64,000 bases of DNA, from NCBI GenBank assembly GCA_016875195.1, contig VGRY01000011.1, positions 1 through 64,000 of the forward strand, in the 5' to 3' direction. Below the pieces are notes generated by a model. It was not told the origin of the DNA. It saw only the letters and a program-made list of their open reading frames with translations, and searched no databases. Of the stretch, positions 9,009 to 19,525 are shown in pieces. A program made the position numbers and the translations under genes. Positions within the stretch are counted from its first letter, which is position 1. Every line of letters starts with the position of its first letter. Source of the stretch: Deltaproteobacteria bacterium. GTDB taxonomy: Bacteria; Desulfobacterota; BSN033; UBA1163.

Positions 9009-10966
9009 TTGATGAGAACAATAAAGGTCTACCTCATCCTAATCATTCTTTTCACTATCTTAGGGGTTTCTTTCTCCAGCGCAGAGGAGAGGATCCTCAG
9101 GTTTCACAGCGATATCACGGTCCACGAGGATGCATCCCTCACCGTGAAGGAGACGATTCAAGTCGCCAGTGAAGGCAAGGAGATCAAGCGCGGGATTTAT
9201 CGCGACTTTCCCACCAGATACAACCAGCCCTGGGGCAACCGCACCGTGGGTTTCTCTGTTCAGGAAGTCCTCAGAGATGACCGACCGGAAAAATATTTTC
9301 AAAAAGGTATCCTCAATGGTGTCAGAACCTACATCGGCGATCAGGACACATTGATTCCTCCGGGCGAGCATACCTATACCATTGTCTATAAAACAGACCG
9401 GCAGCTCGGTTTTTTTAAGGATTATGACGAGCTCTACTGGAATGTAACGGGCAATGACTGGAACTTCCCTATTGAGAAATCCTCAGCCCATGTAACCCTG
9501 CCTCAGGGCGCTGTCCAGAAGATCATCAACCATACTGGTTATACAGGGCTTTCGGGAGAGAGAGGGAAAGATTTTAAAGCGGAGATTGATTTCGACGGGC
9601 GGATTATATATGAGACAACTAGACCCCTTGCCCGATACGAAGGATTTACCATCGCCCTTTCATGGCCCAAAGGCTTTGTGACCGCACCGGATACAAAGAC
9701 AAAGCTTAAACATTTTTACCAGGACAACAGAGATTTCTTCTATGGTTTCATCGGTCTTCTGGTTGTCCTGGGTTACTACCTGTTCGCTTGGGCCAAGGTG
9801 GGGAGAGACCCGAGAAAGGAGGTGACGGTCGTCCAATATACTCCCCCCGAGCGTATGAGCCCTGCAGACATCAGATATTTTCTGAGAAAAGGATATGATG
9901 ATAAGACCCTTGCTGCCGCAATCATTAATATGGCGGTGAAAAGGCATCTCTCCATCGAAGAGGAGGATGGAAAGTATAAACTTTTGAGAAGGGAGAAAGA
10001 GAAGGCTCCTCTCTCCGCAGACGAGATATTCGTCTTTTCAAGGCTTCTCAATTCTGAAAAGGAGATGGTTCTGGAAAAAAAGAACGGCTCCAAGATCAGA
10101 AGTGCCATGAGAGACCTGGAGAACCATCTGAAATTAAAATATCGGTTAGGAAAATATTTCTTTTCTAATAAAAAATATTTTTTGGTTGGCCTTATGCTTT
10201 CGTTCATTGCTTTTTTGATCGGCGGCGGAATCGATGCGAATGAAACATATTATCTCCCAGCCTTTATTTTCATCTGTTTCTGGTTGACGCCTTGGAGTTT
10301 TTACACGTTCGGCTTTCTGGTGCCCGGAATGATAAAAAGCTGGATGAGCCTCAGAGGCCCTTTCCTGAGAGAAGGCTCCTCCAGATTCCTTCTATTCTGT
10401 TCATGACATTGTTCACGCTGGCCTTTCTGGGTGCGGAGGCATTTGTCATTTACTACTTCTTCTTCAGCATGTCGTTTGCAGTGGGACTCTTGATTCCTTT
10501 TGTCTTGCTGGTGAATGTGGTATTCTTTTTTCTTCTTAAAAATATCACCCCAGAGACCAGAAAAATCCTCGACGCGATAAAAGGGTTCAAACAATTCCTC
10601 GTGGCTACCGAGAAGGACCGGCTCAATATGCTCAACCCGCCTGAGAAGACCCCGGAACTTTTCGAAAAATATCTGCCCTATGCCCTTGCCCTCGATGTTG
10701 AGCAGAGATGGGGAGAGCAGTTTTCAGACGTCCTTGCGAACCTGTCAGCAACAGGATATTCACCCACATGGTATTCAGGGATGGGAACCGGTCTTGCCTC
10801 GGCAAGCACATTTTCATCTTACTTTGGCGACTCGTTTACAAATGTTCTCTCATCCTCGTCTCCTGGCTTAAGTAGCGGAGGAGGGGGCTTTGGTGGAAGT
10901 GGGGGCGGTGGAGGTGGCTCTGGAGGAGGTGGATCTTCAGGCGGAGGCGGCGGCGGAGGCTGGTAA
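9009..10966 (+). pseudogene. DUF2207-type membrane protein split by a frameshift (ORFs 9009-10406 and 10292-10966)
   Basis: N-terminal RILRFHSDITVHEDASLTVKETI; Gly-rich C-terminal tail GGGGSSGGGGGGGW typical of DUF2207 family; reading frame changes in the 10292-10406 overlap. Confidence 0.75.
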
Positions 10967-11203
10967 GCCAGAGGGCCTGTAGTCAAAAAAAGTGAACGGT
11001 TTTTTTGGATAAAATGAAGTGAGGGATGTTAACCATCTAAATTCAAACCTTCCTTTTTCAGAAACTATCCACCCACAAGAAGTCTCCCAAATTAAACAAT
11101 TTCCCCATACGAAAAGTACATCACTCTCTGCCCCAATTTAGGATTTGCTTTTCGTTGGGAAAATATTCTAAAATTACAAAGTTGAAATATAAGGTTTTTA
11201 CCG

Positions 11204-11641
11204 ATGAAAGGTTTTTCGTCGGATAGCAGGAGAGAAACAGGAATGGATCAGGAGAAACTTATCTATTTTAAAGGATTTCTTGAGGGTCAGCTTCATAATC
11301 TGTTAATAGAAGCCGGAAAGACTTGTAGCGATATGCGTCATGATCGCAATGGAGATTTTCCCGATCCCACGGATCGGGCTTCACTTGAATCGGATCGGAA
11401 CTTTCTTCTGAGGATCAAAGATCGGGAAAGAAAACTGATACTGAAGGTGAAGGAAGCCCTGGACCGGATTGACAACGGGACCTTTGGTATTTGTGAGACT
11501 TGCGGCAAATCAATTTCCGAGAAGAGGCTGATGGCCAGACCCGTCACCACACTTTGCATCGATTGCAAAACCGAATTGGAGGATCTGGAGCGGAAAGAGA
11601 GGCTCAGGGGAACGAAACCAAAGAAAAAATTTCCTTCTTAA
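11204..11641 (+). CDS. DksA/TraR C4-type zinc-finger protein
   Basis: ICETCGKSISEKRLMARPVTTLCIDCK. Confidence 0.85.
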   Translation: MKGFSSDSRRETGMDQEKLIYFKGFLEGQLHNLLIEAGKTCSDMRHDRNGDFPDPTDRASLESDRNFLLRIKDRERKLILKVKEALDRIDNGTFGICETCGKSISEKRLMARPVTTLCIDCKTELEDLERKERLRGTKPKKKFPS

Positions 11642-11700
11642 GAATTAGCATCTACTAACCTAATCTGGGGAATCCAGAACAAAGCAGGGTTTGGAGGGTT

Positions 11701-11862
11701 AAAAATTCGAAATCCGAATATCGAAATACGAAACAAATCCGAATTTCCAAAATTCTAATAAGGAACGCATATATGCGTTCCCAACTTTTTTGTTTAGGAC
11801 ATTTATGATTTGGTCATTTTGGATTGTTTCGAAATTCGAATTTCGTGCTTCGGATTTAGACT
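11701..11862. repeat. short-word hairpin element (AATTCGAA subfamily) with internal 20-bp palindrome
   Basis: left AAATTCGAAATCCGAATATCGAAATACGAAAC / right GTTTCGAAATTCGAATTTCGTGCTTCGGATTT; GGAACGCATATATGCGTTCC at 11762-11781. Confidence 0.85.
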
Positions 11863-11931
11863 TATTTAAAAGTGATTCATTCCGTTGTCGCAGAGTAGCA
11901 AAATTAGATCCCATTTCATTAAGCGACTATT

Positions 11932-12927
11932 ATGCCTGAATTGAGAAAGGATCCCATCCATGGAAGATGGGTAATCATTGCAACAGAACGGAGTAGAAGG
12001 CCCTCAGATTTTGTGCCAGAAGAACGAAGGCCCGTTGGCGGATTCTGCCCTCTCTGTGAGGGAAATGAGGACCGGACTCCTCCGGAGGTGTTGGCTTTTC
12101 GGGATAATGGAGTCATTCCGGATTCACCAGGCTGGTCGCTGCGCGTCGTCCCGAATAAATTCCCCGCCCTCCGGATCGAGGGGGAACTCGACCGGGAAGG
12201 CGAGGGGATCTATGATAAGATGAACGGAATCGGGGCCCATGAAGTGGTGATTGAAACGCCCCAGCATTCCGAGACCCTGTCCACTCTCCCGTTAAAGAAT
12301 GTGGAAAATGTCCTCTGGGCTTACCGGGAGAGGATCGTTGACCTGAGGCGGGATCATCGGCTTCGCTATGTCATGGTCTTTAAAAATTATGGTTCTGCGG
12401 CTGGAGCCTCTCTTGAACATACCCACTCCCAGATCATTGCTCTCCCTATTGTTCCCACAAGAGTGCGTGAGGAAATCGAAGGGGCGAAAAGTTACTTTCT
12501 CTATAAAGATCGGTGTGTCTTCTGCGATATCATCCGCCAGGAACTCCGGCAGAGGAGCCGGGTGATCACAGAGAACAGCGGGTTTGTCTCCATCGCTCCC
12601 TTTGCCTCGCGGTTTCCCTTTGAGACCTGGATTCTTCCGAAGATCCACCAGACCAGTTATGAACTGATGGAGAACTCCATCTATGGGCAGGCCGCTGAAA
12701 TTCTCTCTGACACCCTGAAACGATTGAAACAGGTTCTTGACGATCCTCCATATAACTATATCATCCACACCTCTTCCTCTCCGGAGCAGGACCGGGACTA
12801 TTACCACTGGCACATTGAAATCATGCCCAAGTTGACGAAGGTAGCCGGGTTCGAGTGGGGAACAGGATTCTATATCAACCCGACCCCTCCTGAAGAAGCC
12901 GCAGAGTATTTGAGGGAGGCCAAGTAA
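11932..12927 (+). CDS. galT: galactose-1-phosphate uridylyltransferase
   Basis: MPELRKDPIHGRWVIIATERSRRP, EHTHSQIIALPIVP, YYHWHIEIMP. Confidence 0.92.
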   Translation: MPELRKDPIHGRWVIIATERSRRPSDFVPEERRPVGGFCPLCEGNEDRTPPEVLAFRDNGVIPDSPGWSLRVVPNKFPALRIEGELDREGEGIYDKMNGIGAHEVVIETPQHSETLSTLPLKNVENVLWAYRERIVDLRRDHRLRYVMVFKNYGSAAGASLEHTHSQIIALPIVPTRVREEIEGAKSYFLYKDRCVFCDIIRQELRQRSRVITENSGFVSIAPFASRFPFETWILPKIHQTSYELMENSIYGQAAEILSDTLKRLKQVLDDPPYNYIIHTSSSPEQDRDYYHWHIEIMPKLTKVAGFEWGTGFYINPTPPEEAAEYLREAK

Positions 12928-12933
12928 CAGGCT

Positions 12934-14796
12934 ATGTCCGATCATCCTAATGGCTATGATCTTCTAAAGACGACGATCGAACTTTCCGTCTCCTCATTTC
13001 CCATTGAGACGAAGCTGGAAAAGATTTTTCAGTGCATCACCAACGGTTTTCAATCGGATCGCTCGCTCCTTCTGCGACCGGAGATGATTCTGAAAGAGGG
13101 ATTTCTCTCCCGGGTCATAGAAGAGAAAAAACCCCTGTGGGTGGATGAGGAGAGGCCTTTTAAGGAAGATACGATTCTTCCGGAAGAGAGGGATCTGGTC
13201 TGTCCGGCTTTTGGTTGCATTCCTCTCTCTGATGAAAATTCTATTCAGGGAATCATTTATATTGGTTTTTCAAAAGGCCGAACATTTTCATCAAACGAGA
13301 CTGAACTCCTTCTCCTTCTGGCAAAGGAAATCGGAGTAACGATCCGAAATGATCAGCTCCACCGTGGAGCAGATGATGATGAGAGAAGAGTGAGGCAGCT
13401 CTCAACCCTGTGGGAGTTGAACAAGGCATTGCTCACCACCGTCAATTTTGAGCGGATCGTCCATATGACCTTGACCGCCATCACGATCGGCAATGGGCTT
13501 GGATTCAACCGGGCCATGCTCTTTCTCGTCGATGAAAAAGGGCATGTTGTCAAAGGAACGATGGCTGTTGGGCCGAACAGTGCAGAGGAGGCAGGAACAA
13601 TCTGGCCTGCTCTTTCCCAACGAAGCAGAAATCTTTCTGAGCTGGTTACTCAGATCGAGTCATCCACCGAAAACCACTCCGTCCTCAATTCCATCGTTAA
13701 GGAGATTCAGATTCCACTGGAAGATGGGCAATGTATTATTTCGAAGACTGTTCTCGAGGGAAGACCCTTTAATATCCGGTTTCCTCTGGGTGAAGAGGAA
13801 TGGGTTCAGACCCGGTGCGAGAGGGGGTGCCATCTCAGCTCGGAAGTGGGATGCTATGTGGGCGAGCATCTCAGCCGCGATCCCAAGGTGTATGCTTTTG
13901 CCACAGTTCCACTCTGGGGAAAAGGAAAAGTGATTGGGGTGATCCTGGTCGATAACCTCTTCAATCAGGATACCATCACCGACGAGGATATTCGTTATCT
14001 CACCATGTTTGCAAGCCAAGCAGGGTTGGCCATTGAGAATACCCTGCTCTATCGCAATTTAGAAGAGATTCACCAGGAGCTGAAAGAAGCCCAGACCTTC
14101 CTGGTTCATCGGGAGAAGATGGCGGCCTTAGGGGAACTCTCCACCTCCATTGCCCATGAGATTAGAAACCCACTCGTCTCCATTGGAGGATTTGCGCGTC
14201 GCCTCGATCGCGCGCTTCCGGCAGATGCCTCGGAGAAACGGTATACCCGGACCATCGTAAAGGAAGTGGAGAGGGTCGAAAACATTCTGAGTAATGTCCT
14301 CACCTACACCAAAGAAGAAGCGATATGCTTGAAGATGCTGGACCTGCGGGAGGTGATAGAGGAGAGTCTCTCCATGATTTCAGAAGGGTTAAGAAATGGG
14401 GGGATTCAACTGATGAAATCGTTTTCGGATCAGATCCCCCCGGTCAAAGGTGACTACTATCAATTGAAGCAGGCCTTCTTCAACCTGGTGAGCAATGCCT
14501 ATGAGTCGATGAGAGGCGAAGGAAAGCTTTCCATCCGCATTCATCCCTACAAGAAGAATGGGGTCTCATGGGTTGGAGTCGAGGTTGAGGATACTGGTGG
14601 TGGCATTGATCCTGAGGCGCTTCATCATATCTTCAACCCCTTTTACACGACAAAAGACAACCGGTTAGGCTTGGGGTTGCCCATCATCCATAAGATTGTT
14701 ACTTCTCATCAGGGGCAGATCGAGGTGAACAACCATCCCGGAACGGGTGCGACCTTCATCCTCACCTTTCCGGCACAGGAGGTGCGAGAGAAATGA
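12934..14796 (+). CDS. GAF-domain sensor histidine kinase
   Basis: MAALGELSTSIAHEIRNPLVSIGGFARRL H-box, HATPase motifs DTGGGIDPEAL, GLGLPIIHKIV. Confidence 0.92.
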   Translation: MSDHPNGYDLLKTTIELSVSSFPIETKLEKIFQCITNGFQSDRSLLLRPEMILKEGFLSRVIEEKKPLWVDEERPFKEDTILPEERDLVCPAFGCIPLSDENSIQGIIYIGFSKGRTFSSNETELLLLLAKEIGVTIRNDQLHRGADDDERRVRQLSTLWELNKALLTTVNFERIVHMTLTAITIGNGLGFNRAMLFLVDEKGHVVKGTMAVGPNSAEEAGTIWPALSQRSRNLSELVTQIESSTENHSVLNSIVKEIQIPLEDGQCIISKTVLEGRPFNIRFPLGEEEWVQTRCERGCHLSSEVGCYVGEHLSRDPKVYAFATVPLWGKGKVIGVILVDNLFNQDTITDEDIRYLTMFASQAGLAIENTLLYRNLEEIHQELKEAQTFLVHREKMAALGELSTSIAHEIRNPLVSIGGFARRLDRALPADASEKRYTRTIVKEVERVENILSNVLTYTKEEAICLKMLDLREVIEESLSMISEGLRNGGIQLMKSFSDQIPPVKGDYYQLKQAFFNLVSNAYESMRGEGKLSIRIHPYKKNGVSWVGVEVEDTGGGIDPEALHHIFNPFYTTKDNRLGLGLPIIHKIVTSHQGQIEVNNHPGTGATFILTFPAQEVREK

Positions 14797-15149
14797 AGAG
14801 GATCCTGGTCGTCGATGATGAAGAGAGCATCCGCCTTCTCTATAAGGAAGAGCTTGAGGAAGAGGGCTTTGTCGTGGAGGTGGCCAGGGATGGTTTAGAA
14901 GCTCTTGAACAACTTCCGTTATTCAAGCCGGACCTCATCACCCTCGACATCAAGATGCCTGGACTCAACGGCATTGAGACGCTCAAGCGGATCCGCGAGA
15001 CTGAGAGGCAACTCCCCATCGTCATGTGTTCTGCTTATGGGGAGTATAAACAGGACCTGACGACCTGGGCTTCCGATGCCTATGTGGTCAAGTGCGCGGA
15101 CCTGACAGAATTAAAAACCACGATTCGGAGACTTCTGGGGCTTCTATGA
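14793..15149 (+). CDS. response regulator receiver protein
   Basis: RILVVDDEESIRLLY, DLITLDIKMPGLNGIE; ATGA overlap with the kinase gene. Confidence 0.92.
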   Translation: MKRILVVDDEESIRLLYKEELEEEGFVVEVARDGLEALEQLPLFKPDLITLDIKMPGLNGIETLKRIRETERQLPIVMCSAYGEYKQDLTTWASDAYVVKCADLTELKTTIRRLLGLL

Positions 15150-16015
15150 AAGTAAAAAAAGCAGTAATTCCAGCAGCAGGTTTCGGCACCCGGTTTCTTC
15201 CGGCGACGAAAGTTGTACCCAAGGAACTCTTGCCCATTGTTGATAAGCCTACCATCCAGTATATTATGGAGGAAGTTGCCTTATCAGGCATTGAAGAGGT
15301 GATCCTCATCACCGGCAGGGAGAAGGGTTCGATTGAGGATCATTTCGATACTTCGACCGAATTGGAGAACCATCTCAGAAAGAAGGGAAGGGATGACCTC
15401 CTAAAGGTCGTCCAGGAAATCTCCGGGATGGTGACGCTGGTCTCGGTGAGGCAGAAGGAGCCTCTGGGCTTGGGTCATGCGATCCTCTGTGCGAAAAGGG
15501 TCGTTGGGAAGGAACCTTTTGCTGTTCTGTTAGGTGATGATCTGATCGATGCAAATGTCCCATGCATCCGTCAGATGATGAAGATCTATCAGGATATGGA
15601 TGGAGCGCTTATTGCCATTCAAAAGGTTCCGAGGCAGGAGGCGCATCTCTATGGAATCATCAAGGGTAAAAAGGTGATGGACCGGGTTTATTCTGTCGAA
15701 GAAATGGTGGAGAAACCCGAGAAGGGGAAAGCGCCATCCAATCTTGCCATCATCGGAAGGTATATCCTTCCTCCCCGCATCTTTGATATACTGGAAAGGG
15801 TCAAGCCTGACCGGAGAGGAGAGATTCAGCTCACAGAGGGTCTGAAGGAGCTGAACCGGGAAGTTCCCATCTATGGATATGAGTTCATCGGAGACCGTTA
15901 CGACGCAGGGGATAAGTTTGGTTATCTGCAGGCGAATCTTTCTTTTGGGTTGAGGCATCCGGAGATCGGCACGAAACTGAAAAGATATTTAAAGACATTA
16001 TCCTCATATTGTTAA
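15146..16015 (+). CDS. galU: UTP-glucose-1-phosphate uridylyltransferase
   Basis: MKVKKAVIPAAGFGTRFLPATKVVPKELLPIVDKPTIQYI; start inferred at 15146 (overlap with upstream stop). Confidence 0.93.
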   Translation: MKVKKAVIPAAGFGTRFLPATKVVPKELLPIVDKPTIQYIMEEVALSGIEEVILITGREKGSIEDHFDTSTELENHLRKKGRDDLLKVVQEISGMVTLVSVRQKEPLGLGHAILCAKRVVGKEPFAVLLGDDLIDANVPCIRQMMKIYQDMDGALIAIQKVPRQEAHLYGIIKGKKVMDRVYSVEEMVEKPEKGKAPSNLAIIGRYILPPRIFDILERVKPDRRGEIQLTEGLKELNREVPIYGYEFIGDRYDAGDKFGYLQANLSFGLRHPEIGTKLKRYLKTLSSYC

Positions 16016-16048
16016 CTGTTCATAGTTTAAGCTTTATTGGTTAATTGT

Positions 16049-16077
16049 AAAATGCGACTAAAACATAGTCGCATTTT
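16049..16077 (+). terminator. perfect 12-bp hairpin downstream of galU
   Basis: AAAATGCGACTA-AAACA-TAGTCGCATTTT. Confidence 0.7.
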
Positions 16078-16079
16078 CC

Positions 16080-16155
16080 GGGGCAGTAGCTCAGCTGGGA
16101 GAGCGCCAGAATCGCACTCTGGAGGCCGGCGGTTCGATCCCGCTCTGCTCCACCA
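16080..16155 (+). tRNA. tRNA-Ala(CGC)
   Basis: cloverleaf with encoded CCA; anticodon loop ATCGCAC; G3:U70 in acceptor (GGGGCAG/CTGCTCC). Confidence 0.95.
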
Positions 16156-16160
16156 GAAAT

Positions 16161-16201
16161 TAAAAGGGTTGGACATCGACATTCTGTCTGGCCCTTTTTT
16201 T
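16161..16201 (+). terminator. intrinsic terminator after tRNA-Ala
   Basis: AAAGGGTTGGACA...TGTCTGGCCCTTTTTTT. Confidence 0.75.
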
Positions 16202-16218
16202 CTATAAAGTTAAAAGGT

Positions 16219-17373
16219 GTGAGAGGAATTATCATGAGACTCCATGAATTTGAGGCAATGGACATCTTTGAGACGATGGGAATCCCTGTTCCGAGGCGCG
16301 GGGTTGCGGAGACTGCGGAAGAAGCGCTTCGCGTGTCCGAAAAAATCGGGTATCCGGTAGTGGCCAAAGCCCAGGTGCTGGTGGGCAGCCGTGGCTTGGC
16401 CGGAGGAATCAAGATCGCATCGAATCCGGAAGAGCTCGGAGAGATCGGCAGGACTCTTCTTGGTTCTGCGATCAATGGCCTGCCTGTACGAAAGATCCTG
16501 GTGGTTGAAAAGGCGGACATCGCACAGGAGCTCTATGCGGGCATTACCGTGGATGGATATTCGGGGAAGCCTGTGATTGTTGCCAGCACTGAGGGCGGCA
16601 TTCATATTGAAAAGACAGCGCAATCAGGTCCCGAAAAAATCGCAACCATTCAGATAGATCCGTTCCAACCTTTGGACCCCCATCAGGCCATTGCCCTTTT
16701 ACAGAAATTTGAATTAAACCAGAATCTCCTCGTCGCCTGGGCGGATGTCATTGCTAAGCTCTATCGTACCTTCATACGCTACGAAGCCCTGATTGCGGAA
16801 ATCAACCCTCTGGTTCTTCTTCCAAACCACGACCTTCTGGCAGTAGATGCTGTTCTGGAATTGGACAACTCCGCTCTTTCAAGGAGTAAACATCCATTGC
16901 CAGATCGGCTGGAACGGATTGAGAATCCTCTGGAACGGAAAGGCAGGGAGATTGGTGTCACCTATGTCGATCTCGGGGGAGATATCGGGCTCATCTCTTC
17001 AGGAGCCGGATTGGGGATGGCCTCCATTGACATGATTGGAGAAAAGATGAAGCCTGCCAATTTCCTCGAAACAGGAGGAGGTATCACAGAGCAGCTTCTC
17101 TACAAATGCATGGACCTGATCATGATGAAAGGAAATCTTCGGGGAATCCTTATCAACATCTATGGAGGCATCAATCCCATTCATGAAGGGGCCAAGGGAG
17201 TGGTACGCTATATCAAGGAACACCATGTAAAGATACCGATCGTTGCCAAGGCTCTTGGAAACCATCAGGAGGAGACCTGGGAAATCTTTCGCTCAGCAGG
17301 TGTCCACGTGGTCACTGAAGCCGCAACGGAAAAAGCTGTTGAGCGACTCTTTGACTTGGTTGGAAAAGCATAA
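16219..17373 (+). CDS. sucC: succinate-CoA ligase (ADP-forming) beta-subunit-like (ATP-grasp)
   Basis: MRLHEFEAMDIFETMGIPVPRRG, ATP-grasp, LINIYGGINPIHEGAKG. Confidence 0.85.
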   Translation: MRGIIMRLHEFEAMDIFETMGIPVPRRGVAETAEEALRVSEKIGYPVVAKAQVLVGSRGLAGGIKIASNPEELGEIGRTLLGSAINGLPVRKILVVEKADIAQELYAGITVDGYSGKPVIVASTEGGIHIEKTAQSGPEKIATIQIDPFQPLDPHQAIALLQKFELNQNLLVAWADVIAKLYRTFIRYEALIAEINPLVLLPNHDLLAVDAVLELDNSALSRSKHPLPDRLERIENPLERKGREIGVTYVDLGGDIGLISSGAGLGMASIDMIGEKMKPANFLETGGGITEQLLYKCMDLIMMKGNLRGILINIYGGINPIHEGAKGVVRYIKEHHVKIPIVAKALGNHQEETWEIFRSAGVHVVTEAATEKAVERLFDLVGKA

Positions 17374-17406
17374 TGAACTCTAATCTTGCTAAAACAGGAA
17401 ACAACC

Positions 17407-18279
17407 ATGAGCATACTCATAAATGACTCCACGCGGGTCATCGTGCAAGGGATTACCGGACGGATTGGAAGCCTCCAGACCCACTGGATGCTTGCCTATG
17501 GAACAAAGGTGGTGGCTGGCGTCACTCCCGGAAAAGGAGGGACAATGGTTGAAGGAGTGCCTGTTTTCAGCAGCGTGGAAGAGGCGGTGAGTAAGACCGG
17601 TGCAAACGCCTCTGTCTTTTTTATCCCAGCCGCTTTTGTCCTGAATGCTTTTTTAGAAACAGTGGATGCGGGCGTGAAACTGATTGTGATGATTCCCGAG
17701 CACATTCCCGTCCACGATGTGATGAAGATGAGAGCCTATGCCATTGAAAAGGAAGTCTATGCCCTTGGCCCCACCACCCCCGGGATTCTGGTTCCGGGAA
17801 AAGGCAAGATGGGCATCATGCCGGCTTCTCTCTTTGCGCCCGGGAGGGTTGGGATCATCTCCCGGAGTGGAACCCTTTCTTATGAGTTCGCGGGCATTCT
17901 CTCGGAATGCGGAGTGGGACAGAGCACCGTTGTGGGCATGGGAGCTGACCCTGTGGTCCTGACCAATTTGGTAGACATCCTCCGGCTCTTTGAAGAGGAT
18001 AGAGATACAGATGGAGTGATCATCGTGGGGGAGGTTGGAGGAGACCAGGAAGAGAAGGCTGCCCGGGTTATCCAGGAGAAGATGACAAAGCCTGTTGCCG
18101 CTTACCTTGCAGGCCGGCGCTCCCCTGAAGGAAAGCGCATGGGACATGCAGGAGCGATTGTTCGGGGTTCAGCCGGGACCGTGGCAGGCAAAGAGGAAGC
18201 TCTACGTTCAGCAGGGGTAGAAGTCCTGGAAAGCCCCATCCATGTAGCCCTTTGGGCCGAGAAGCACCATCTCCGTTAA
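17407..18279 (+). CDS. sucD: succinate-CoA ligase alpha-subunit-like
   Basis: MSILINDSTRVIVQGITGRIGSLQTHWMLAYGTKVVAGVTPGKGG; GHAGAIVRGSAGT phospho-His region. Confidence 0.88.
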   Translation: MSILINDSTRVIVQGITGRIGSLQTHWMLAYGTKVVAGVTPGKGGTMVEGVPVFSSVEEAVSKTGANASVFFIPAAFVLNAFLETVDAGVKLIVMIPEHIPVHDVMKMRAYAIEKEVYALGPTTPGILVPGKGKMGIMPASLFAPGRVGIISRSGTLSYEFAGILSECGVGQSTVVGMGADPVVLTNLVDILRLFEEDRDTDGVIIVGEVGGDQEEKAARVIQEKMTKPVAAYLAGRRSPEGKRMGHAGAIVRGSAGTVAGKEEALRSAGVEVLESPIHVALWAEKHHLR

Positions 18280-18331
18280 TTGGTCTCTACATGTTTAGCA
18301 GGTTAGTTCAGCAATAATGTTGGAATGCTAT

Positions 18332-18390
18332 CAATCCGGACTTGATTTAGCCTGCCCCGTACCGGATACGGGGGAATCCAGTATTTTCAA
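18332..18390. repeat. interspersed repeat family D, copy 2
   Basis: same sequence as 1635-1695 with few changes. Confidence 0.8.
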
Positions 18391-18472
18391 TCTGAGTTCC
18401 TGCTGCCAGCATTGCCTCAATCCGACCAGTTTGTTATATTGAAACTATTCTGTCTGGAAAGGTATCAAAGCG

Positions 18473-19375
18473 ATGAGGATTCGAAAATCGGGGAAAGTTC
18501 GAGAGGGAGTCTGGTTTTTAGGCCGGAAGGAATCAGGGGTCTATCTTTTAGAGGGGAAAGATGGATCAATGATCATCAGCGGCGGGATGAGCTACATCAT
18601 TCCGGACATTCTTGAACAGATTGAAGAATTTGGAATCGACGAGAGCAAGATCAATAAGATCCTCATCCTTCACTCCCATTTTGACCATGTAGGGATCATT
18701 CCATTTTTTAAACGCCGTAACCCACAGATCGAGGTCTGCGGTTCGGAAAGGGCCTGGGAACTTCTAAAAATGGAGAAAGCAATTGTCACGATCAATCAGT
18801 TCAGTAGGAACGTGGCCAAGAGGATGGGGAGAGAAGAGGTTTACTCAAAATATGATCTGGAGTGGAGGGATGATATCCGTGGAAGAATTGTTCGGGAAGG
18901 CGAGAAAATCGACTTGGGCGACCTAACCCTGTCAGTCTTTGAAACTCCGGGTCACTCTTCATGCTGTATTGCCGCCTACGTCTCCGCTCTGAAAACTCTC
19001 TTTCCAACGGACGGAGGAGGCATTCCCTTTGATGAAACGATCATCACTTCTGGAAACTCGAACTTCACCAAATATCAGGAGAGTCTTGAACGATTAAAGT
19101 CTCTCGAAGTGGATTACTACTGCGCCGACCACTATGGATATGTGGTCGGGGAAGAAGCCAGACAGTTCATTCCAATGACGATTGAGATGGCGAAAAAGAA
19201 GCGGTTGCAGATGGAAGAAGCCTATGGGGCTACGCGCGATATCGATGCCGCAGCAAAGTTGCTCATCTCTTCCTTTTATAAAGAGAGCCCTGACTATTTC
19301 CTTTCTCCCGACATCTTTTACGATGTGCATCGCCAGATGATTCGCCACATCGCCACTGTGATTGAGCAGAAATAA
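18473..19375 (+). CDS. MBL-fold metallo-hydrolase
   Basis: HSHFDHVG metal-binding motif, FETPGHSSCCIAAYV. Confidence 0.88.
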   Translation: MRIRKSGKVREGVWFLGRKESGVYLLEGKDGSMIISGGMSYIIPDILEQIEEFGIDESKINKILILHSHFDHVGIIPFFKRRNPQIEVCGSERAWELLKMEKAIVTINQFSRNVAKRMGREEVYSKYDLEWRDDIRGRIVREGEKIDLGDLTLSVFETPGHSSCCIAAYVSALKTLFPTDGGGIPFDETIITSGNSNFTKYQESLERLKSLEVDYYCADHYGYVVGEEARQFIPMTIEMAKKKRLQMEEAYGATRDIDAAAKLLISSFYKESPDYFLSPDIFYDVHRQMIRHIATVIEQK

Positions 19376-19525
19376 CAATCTCGGGGTAATGTCTTCATAA
19401 GTTACGCTATATCTTTTCATGTAACCGTCCTTGACAACCTGCCCTAATTCTAATAATTTTTATTTATGCTCTGAAAAATGTATAGACAAAATAATAAAGT
19501 GTCCCTAATTTAATTTGGAGGAAGT

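Noticed and set aside
10870-10965. G-rich tract as a regulatory G-quadruplex
   Set aside because: It is explained by the Gly-rich C-terminal tail of the DUF2207 protein.
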